Assembly (NCBI GenBank): GCA_016584305.1
Contig: JACEEZ010019096.1
Coordinates: 38,744-102,743 of the forward strand
Direction of reading: 5' to 3'
Length of the DNA: 64,000 bases
Origin: Chionoecetes opilio
Taxonomy: Eukaryota; Arthropoda; Malacostraca; Decapoda; Majidae
Shown here: piece after piece, positions 57,783 through 64,000 of the stretch
How positions within the stretch are numbered: the stretch's first letter is position 1
Layout of the letters: every line of letters starts with the position of its first letter
Position numbers and translations under genes: made by a program
The notes under the pieces: generated by a model
Seen by the model: only the letters and a program-made list of their open reading frames with translations
Database searches by the model: none
What the model was told of the DNA's origin: nothing

Positions 57783-57960
57783 TAGTTAGTGTGGAGTCAA
57801 TAGGGAGCTATAAAAGGAGGCTGGACAGTGTTATGGATGGGGATGAAAAGTGGATGTAGGTAGTGTTAAGTAACAGGAACTACCACCACATTTATAGAAT
57901 AGGATACACTGCCTCACACATGCCATTCTAATGTTCCGTAGTATCTCATTAATACAATAC
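57244..57960. repeat. CT-rich tracts and LINE tail behind COA8
   Basis: Several (CT)n and TCTCTGTCTC tracts lie at 57280-57385, 57490-57590 and 57720-57778. The unit 'gatgaggagtaagt...ctgttgtt' is repeated about three times (57240-57550). A LINE tail (57780-57890) follows. No AATAAA signal close to the COA8 stop was found. Confidence 0.65.
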
Positions 57961-59992
57961 TGTGACGAAGGAGGGGGGGGGGGGCAATCCCCATTCCACT
58001 CTTTAAACTTCGTCACACCACCACTAACGGCTCGGGGCAATGGAAGGAGACGGGAAGGACTAAAGGGAGACACTTAACTGCTGTGCACGGCTTTTATTTC
58101 CCCCACACTACTCTACTATGTACAAAGTCACCAACACAATGCACAACACTGTACAGGCAAACGTCTCTCAAAGGGCACCGCCCTTTGAGCCACTGAGTCA
58201 CTGTCTCACACAGTAAAGGGGCGGGACACACGCCAACACCCACGAGTCACTGTCTCTCAGGGGCGCCGCCCTTGCCCTCACACAGTAAAGGGGCGGGACA
58301 CACGCCAACACCCACGAGTCACTGTCTCTCAGGGGCGCCGCCCTTGCCCTCACACGGGGAAGGGGCGGGACACACGCCAACATCCACGAGTCACTGTCTC
58401 TCAGGGGCGCCGCCCTTGCCCTCACACGGGGAAGGGGCGGGACACACGCCAACACCCACGAGTCACTGTCTCAGGGGCGCCGCCCTTGCCCTCACACGGG
58501 GAAGGGGCGGGACACACGCCAACACCCACGAGTCACTGTCTCTCTCAGGGGCGCCGCCCTTTGAGCCACTGAGTCACTGTCTCTCTCAGGGGCGCCGCCC
58601 TTTGAGCCACTGAGTCACTGTCTCACACAGTAAAGGGGCGGGACACACGCCAACACCCACGAGTCACTGTCTCTCAGGGGCGCCGCCCTTGCCCTCACAC
58701 GGGGAAGGGGTGGGACACACGCCAACACCCACGAGTCACTGTCTCTCAGGGGCGCCGCCCTTGCCCTCACACGGGGAAGGGGCGGGACACACGCCAACAC
58801 CCACGAGTCACTGTCTCTCAGGGGCGCCGCCCTTGCCCTCACACAGTAAAGGGGCGGGACACACGCCAACACCCACGAGTCACTGTCTCTCAGGGGCGCC
58901 GCCCTTGCCCTCACACGGGGAAGGGGCGGGACACACGCCAACACCCACGAGTCACTGTCTCTCAGGGGCGCCGCCCTTGCCCTCACACGGGGAAGGGGCG
59001 GGACACACGCCAACACCCACGAGTCACTGTCTCTCAGGGGCGCCGCCCTTGCCCTCACACAGTAAAGGGGCGGGACACACGCCAACACCCACGAGTCACT
59101 GTCTCTCAGGGGCGCCGCCCTTGCCCTCACACAGTAAAGGGGCGGGACACACGCCAACACCCACGAGTCACTGTCTCTCAGGGGCGCCGCCCTTGCCCTC
59201 ACACGGGGAAGGGGCGGGACACACGCCAACACCAACGAGTCACTGTCTCTCAGGGGCGCCGCCCTTGCCCTCACACGGGGAAGGGGCGGGACACACGCCA
59301 ACATCCACGAGTCACTGTCTCTCAGGGGCGCCGCCCTTGCCCTCACACAGTACAGGGGCGGGACACACGCCAACACCCACGAGTCACTGTCTCTCAGGGG
59401 CGCCGCCCTTGCCCTCACACGGGGAAGGGGCGGGACACACGCCAACACCCACGAGTCACTGTCTCTCTCAGGGGCGCCGCCCTTGCCTGCTCGCCCACGA
59501 ACACAGGCTCACCCCAGCGCACACAGACTCACCCCACTGTTCTTCCGTGTACTACTACACGCCGTCCCCAACACACTGTGTAGGCGCGCTACACACTCTG
59601 TACAGGGTGCCGCCCTATGTGCCGTGACCCTACCCCACAGTCGCCGCCACTGAGTTTCAAGGTCATGCCGTGCCCAACAGGGCCACTCTCGTCCCCCTTC
59701 GTCAGAAGAGGGAGACGGGTCTTTTCAGGACGGGGTTTTGCAGGGCGCAGTGGTCACGGTAAATCCTGGGCGGGAGCGCCTGTCCACCCGACGTGGTTGT
59801 GTTTTTGCTACTATTTTCCCCCTTCGTCAGGCCATCACCACGTCGGTTCCCCCCCATTCTCTGGGCCAATGGGAGGAAAGGACGTGGCGACCCGAACCCT
59901 GGGTCGAACCCCCCACCAGCGAGACCCCAGAGGTAGAGACGAAGGACCCTTGCCTTGTTCGCCAGTAGCAGCGAACAAGGCCCTTCGTAACA
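57961..59992. mobile_element. Probable solo LTR carrying a 72-bp minisatellite
   Basis: The element begins TGTGACGAAGG (57961) and ends CCTTCGTAACA (59992), short inverted ends of TG...CA type. It is flanked by ATAC on both sides (57957-57960, 59993-59996), a 4-bp duplication as made by many retroviral-type integrases. No gag or pol is present. It is 2032 bp. An alternative is a non-autonomous DNA element. Confidence 0.5.
58196..59500. repeat. 72-bp minisatellite, about 17 copies
   Basis: The unit contains GGGCGGGACACACGCCAAC, CACGAGTCACTGTCTCTCAG and GGGGCGCCGCCCTTGCC. Two versions alternate: one with CACACGGGGAAGG and one with CACACAGTAAAGG. Since 72 is a multiple of three, long frames open in several phases on both strands; they are not genes. 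A shorter degenerate unit interrupts at about 58550-58620. Confidence 0.95.
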
Positions 59993-60393
59993 ATACCTAT
60001 ATGTTTTGCTAATCATACCGCACATACACAAGGTTAGTAAGAATAAGGGAATTAGTGGTATGTAAAAGACAGGGAAAGTAAAACAATGAAATCATCACAA
60101 CCTGTTTATTGAGCCTAGCATTTGATACAGGACTGGTAACTTTAATAATACTGCATAGTGCCCTGTGTCTTAACCTGTAATACTGTATCAAAGTATTAAA
60201 TCACCTCTACTATGGGTTACCCTTTGGTCCCATTAGGTCTGTTGTGTTACTGTATCAAAGTATTAAGAGTAAATCACATGCATATAATAAGGCCTCTACT
60301 CTGGCTTGCTTTATTGTTCCAACTTCCATTAGGTCTGTCAGGCCTCTGTTGCCTCTCCTCCAACCCAGCACATGTAACCTAAGCTCCTATTAA

Positions 60394-60591
60394 CCCCTTG
60401 AGGCCCAGAACATTACTATCATTGTAATATGACTACCATTAGACGATTTTTAGTGAATATAAGCAATGTTTTATAGCTATGACCTGTTTAGTATCCTTTC
60501 CACTAATTTGATATATTCAGCTACTTTTCGTAATTTTATGGCTCGACGACATAATTTTGTATAGCAAAGGAAAGACCTGGGCGTGAAGGAG
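60394..60591. mobile_element. TTAA-flanked MITE, CCCCTT family, copy 6
   Basis: CCCCTTGAGGCCCAGAACA to GACCTGGGCGTGAAGGAG with TTAA at 60390-60393 and 60592-60595. Confidence 0.85.
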
Positions 60592-60835
60592 TTAATGGGT
60601 CCTGCAGTAACAATAGCTATATAGTCATGTCCTCCGATGCCTCAGTTTTCTCATATGACACTCCATGACATTATCTGTGGGGCTTCGCTATGTTGGTACA
60701 ATGAGACGCAGCATCACATAGATAACACATACAATACTCTTAGTAATAGCAATGGTTCCTATCACCTGTCTCACCTTGTAGTATTCCTCATGTCTCTGAC
60801 CCATCCAAGCTCTCACGTTTCCACAGTCACCTATA

Positions 60836-61033
60836 ATCGCTGCACGTTAAGTTGGCGAAAATGTTGCCCCTTCACTTCCCCCTTCCGAATGCACGGGATT
60901 GGCTGAGGTGTTGGGTGTTGGGGCTTTAGGGGGGAACTTGGGGTAAGGCATTCTCACCCAACACCCCAGCCAATCCCGTGCGTTCGGAAGGGGGGAGTGT
61001 AGGGGCCACATTTTTGCCAACTTAACGTGTGGC
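60836..61033. repeat. Foldback hairpin, about 80-bp arms
   Basis: The arm ACGTTAAGTTGGCGAAAATG ... CACGGGATTGGCTGAGGTG (60843-60920) is inverted at 60953-61028 with few mismatches. The loop is about 30 bases. It could be a small foldback transposon or a transcribed hairpin. No target duplication is clear. Confidence 0.75.
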
Positions 61034-61493
61034 GGGTATAGATGGTCTGCCTTTAAGGGGAGCGTCTGGGTTCCCAGTTTTAGCTTTATGGCTTTGATTG
61101 GTGTTGGTGGGGTGTGTGCGCGGCTGTGAGTCTGAGCTGCAGCGCGTCAAGGAGGCCACACACTCAAGGCCTACTGCAGCACTCTGGCCGTAAGTGTGAC
61201 CCTGACCCCTGACCTCTCGTGACCTGTTTTTTCCCCTCTGGTTTTGTTAATTTTGTTTTTATGGTGGCGAGGCCTGTGTTAATTTTTTATTTATTATTTT
61301 TTCTTTTCTGTTTTTGTAAATTTATTGTTGCTATGGTGGTAGGGGCTGTATTTTATTTTTCTCTGGTTTTTGTTGTTTTTGTTTATATGGCTGTGGTCGC
61401 TGTGTATTTATTTATTTATTATTCTTTTCTTTCCTCGGATTTTGTTAATTAATTTTGGTTTTAGTCTCATCCATACCTCTTAACCCCTTGAGG

Positions 61494-61689
61494 CCCAGAA
61501 CGTAATTTCCATTGTAATTTGGGTACCATTAGACAATTTTTAGTGACTTATCAGCAATATTTTATAGCTATGACCTGTTTCGTATGCTTGTCCACTAACT
61601 AATTTGGTATATTACGTTACTTTTCGTAATTGTATGGCTCGACAACATACAATTTTTTATAGCAAAGGAAAGATCTGGGCGTGAAGGGG
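61494..61689. mobile_element. TTAA-flanked MITE, CCCCTT family, copy 7
   Basis: CCCCTTGAGGCCCAGAACG to GATCTGGGCGTGAAGGGG with TTAA at 61490-61493 and 61690-61693. Confidence 0.9.
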
Positions 61690-61857
61690 TTAACATGTAA
61701 ATTATGTTTCTGGAAAATCGTGTGATTAGCAAAATATGTCTTGAAGGAATCCTATGTTCCTGTTGGTCATCCCATCGATTTCTTAAATATTTTAGAATAG
61801 TTTTGATCGTAACTTCGGATTTTTTGTGCGTTAGGCATGGTACAATTTTTGTGTGTA

Positions 61858-62362
61858 CACTTGAGCCTCTATTTAACGGGTTAAGTGGGGCATTGAAGTG
61901 TCCTTTGCTTGAAGAAGTCAGTTACCTGGTACTCTATAGTCAATAACCTTGTAGTTGGTACTTACAAAGTGTCTAGATAGGATCAAAGTATCTTATCTTA
62001 TACCTGGTACTCGCGGGCCGGAAGCCATTATTTTTCCTATAAAGACTACGATGTTTTATTACATATAAAAGACCATTAGAATCAGAAATGTGATTACGAA
62101 AAAGCATTTATGGGTACTATTAAGAAACTTATTGATATGTATAACCTAGACACTCATTACAAAACAAAAACATGAAAATAATTGTAGTTTTTGTTTTACT
62201 TAGCATAAACTGTAAGTAGAGGTGTATGCAGGACTGTGTACAGGACTCGGAAGGCTTCTATTCTGAGTTCCAGGTGGCGGCCTAGCGGACTCATTTTTCA
62301 AACAGCGGACTCATTGAATCGTTTGGTCCAGTAGCAGAGTCCGCTAAATAGAGGTTCGAGTG
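61858..62362. mobile_element. Tigger-like MITE with CACTTGAGCCTCTATTTA ends
   Basis: CACTTGAGCCTCTATTTAAC (61858) and the inverted TAAATAGAGGTTCGAGTG (ending 62362) are flanked by TA (61856-61857, 62363-62364). It is 505 bp and non-coding. Confidence 0.8.
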
Positions 62363-62451
62363 TATATGTTAAGAATCCTACGTTTATTGTCCCATCGATT
62401 TCTTACGAATTTAGAAATGTTTTATGCGTAACTGATTTTGTTTTGTTTTAA

Positions 62452-62651
62452 CCCCTTCACGCCCAGATCTTTCCTTTGCTATAAAAAAAACTTCTGTTAG
62501 CCATAAAATTACGAAGTGACTGAATATACCAAATTAGTTAGTGGACAAGGATACTAAACAGGTCATAGCTATAAAATATTGCTTATAGTCACTAAAAATT
62601 GTCTAATGGTACCCAAATTACAATGGAAATTACGTTCTGGGCCTCAAGGGG
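62452..62651. mobile_element. TTAA-flanked MITE, CCCCTT family, copy 8
   Basis: CCCCTTCACGCCCAGATC to CTGGGCCTCAAGGGG with TTAA at 62448-62451 and 62652-62655. Orientation is opposite to copies 6 and 7. Confidence 0.9.
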
Positions 62652-62748
62652 TTAAACTAATTATGGTAAAATGTTTTTGTGTATAACTCTGTGAAATTCT
62701 GAATGACCCTCCCTCTATGGCCTCTTACCCCCTCTCTGCCCCCTCCAG

Positions 62749-62849
62749 AACCAGGTGCCCATCCAGATGAGTGTTGAGATCTCCCCCCAGCACCACGCCT
62801 TTGTGGTGGGCCGCTACAACGAGCGCATCAAGCACCGCACGGCCACCAA
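62749..62849 (+). CDS. Internal exon of a KH-domain gene, Bicaudal-C-like
   Basis: A 101-bp exon lies between the acceptor CCCCCTCCAG and the donor GTGAGT. It reads VPIQMSVEISPQHHAFVVGRYNERIKHRTATK. The pattern IPV...QHHxFxxGRxxxxIKH matches a KH domain of the RNA-binding protein Bicaudal-C, which controls maternal mRNA translation in the cytoplasm. The usual GxxG loop is GRYN here, and the stretch between IK and HRTAT is about three residues shorter than in the family as I recall it. The exon leaves phase 2. Neighbouring exons were not found, so the gene continues to the right of the window, and possibly into the left part as yet unseen. Confidence in a real exon is good, in the gene name moderate. 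Confidence 0.6.
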
Positions 62850-64000
62850 GTGAGTGGGGGGGGGTGTTAAATTTGGTATATTTGTTAGTTTCACAAGCGA
62901 ATAAATGTGTAAATATTATAAAACTGGTCAATAAACTATCTATCTGTGTGGGTGTGTTAGGGGGGAGCGTGGGTGAATGTGTGGTAGTGGGTGTGTGATA
63001 TTAATTATAAGAGATTATAGATTAATTTTAAGAGAAAGATTACATTATTCAGTACCTATTCATTGTTTTCTATATAATGTCATTTTTACTCAAATTACTG
63101 TATATGTATTTATATATTTTTTTTTGTAATATTATTATCGATTTATAATTTGGTTTGGGTTAATTTATTTACCAATTTTTACTTTTGCAGTACGTACTAG
63201 CAGTTTTTCTAGTCTGTTCTCTATTATGATGGAAAGGCCGCTCTTGTGTTGGTTGGTTTTAAGAAGAATTTTTATATTGCATTTTTTTACGAATTACTTG
63301 CTCACCGTCAATAACACTATAGTCGCCAGGCGCCATATATTACGCATTTTAGCATCACTGCAGACATCTATGTGCCACTGAAGAGACATACACAGTAGTT
63401 TATATTATGTACATGTCTGTAGTGATGCTACAATTTGTGCTATATGGCGCTTGGTGACATTAGTGCCGTGGCAACTATAGTGGTGTTGAGGGTATGTGTT
63501 TGTTTTAGTTTTGTGTTTGGTGTTGGCGCTTGGACTGCCTCCCTGGGACCCCTTCTGTCTAGCCGGCCGGGGGTCAACCGCACTTTTTATTTAAAGAAAT
63601 ATGAGAAAAAATTTATTTGTCTAAAAAAAAATTGTATCTTCAATTTTGAATAAAAATATTAGCTATTAAAAATAGTTTGTTTTGCTTATTTTTTTATGGA
63701 TTTTTTTTTTAGGAGATATACTTTATGATATTGAGATGGTTTTCAGCCAACAATTTAGGTGCGATGTGGATTTATTGTATGTATTTACTTGTTAATTTAT
63801 TTTAAATAGACTGGTACTTAACTCCCAACAATTATTTTTGTCCAGAGTTTACCATAAAGGGGAGGTAAAATTTAGTAGGGAATACGGTTTAAACTCTTGC
63901 ATTAGGGAAAATGGACAAAGGGGGAAATGAAAGTAAAATGCCAAAAACCCTCTTTTTTTTCCCTACAAAATAAACAAAAATTCCCATGAAAAAAATTAAA
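62850..64000. other. Intron of the KH-domain gene and unassigned AT-rich DNA
   Basis: There is no further exon or clear transposon. 'Tagtcgccaggcgccatat' near 63322 and 'tatatggcgcttggtgaca' near 63441 are inverted, and similar CGCCAGGC phrases occur near 51070, so a small inverted-repeat element may lie at about 63310-63480. Confidence 0.4.

Noticed and set aside
58196..59500. Regular repeats that might suggest a CRISPR array
   Set aside because: The units are contiguous 72-bp repeats without unique spacers, in a eukaryotic context.
58198..59627. Two frames of 277 and 312 codons with 24-residue repeats
   Set aside because: The 72-bp minisatellite is a multiple of three and keeps frames open on both strands at once. 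The array looks like a non-coding repeat within an LTR-like element.

Overview
The window is a repeat-dominated piece of an animal nuclear genome, most probably an arthropod and, by inference, a decapod crustacean. The reasons are interstitial CCTAA/TTAGG runs (the arthropod telomere motif), very long CT/GA, CA/TG and TA microsatellites, several tRNA-derived SINEs, and many DNA-transposon families packed inside one another. There are no operons, rRNA genes or CRISPR arrays. I found no recognisable viral gene. The species call is not proven by the sequence.

Three host genes can be supported, all on the + strand. (1) A C2H2 zinc-finger gene (about 23975-25197, polyadenylation signal at 25380). 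Its finger exon is split by a tRNA-derived SINE with a perfect 10-bp target-site duplication. (2) COA8 (APOPT1), a mitochondrial cytochrome c oxidase assembly factor, in three phase-0 exons at 43324-43689, 48209-48421 and 57019-57243. Its presequence exon contains seven 42-bp coding repeats. (3) One exon (62749-62849) of a KH-domain gene resembling Bicaudal-C, which must continue beyond the window.

Layout. 1-6780: a large microsatellite palindrome, a tRNA-derived SINE, a TTAGG-rich tandem array, a Merlin/ISXO2-like transposase fragment with CCAAT boxes upstream, and a LINE fragment. 6787-16660: a host repeat carrying a Tigger-like element (7008-11164) and a 4.1-kb element with inverted termini and a 4-bp target duplication, which holds the wreck of an uncharacterised invertebrate gene family (11424-15514). 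17090-23797: inverted repeats and a composite element with AGGGCCGTAC ends. 23840-25400: zinc-finger gene. 25850-32280: LINE fragments and two elements with TA target sites. 32281-36854: a four-level nest of insertions. 36855-43291: small inverted-repeat elements, then a hAT element inside a LINE, itself carrying a gag-like ORF between inverted repeats. 43324-57243: COA8 with introns full of insertions, including a 2.67-kb hAT-like element (52149-54818). 57244-64000: a probable solo LTR with a 72-bp minisatellite, a foldback hairpin, a swarm of 200-bp TTAA-flanked MITEs and the KH exon.

The strongest candidates for new biology are the two TIR elements carrying uncharacterised protein families (11424-15514 and 32866-36650), the gag-like ORF between long inverted repeats (40987-43082), and the COA8 presequence repeats, each of which ends in a possible in-phase splice donor. 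Because duplicated copies supply empty sites, the insertion order of several elements can be read directly from the window.
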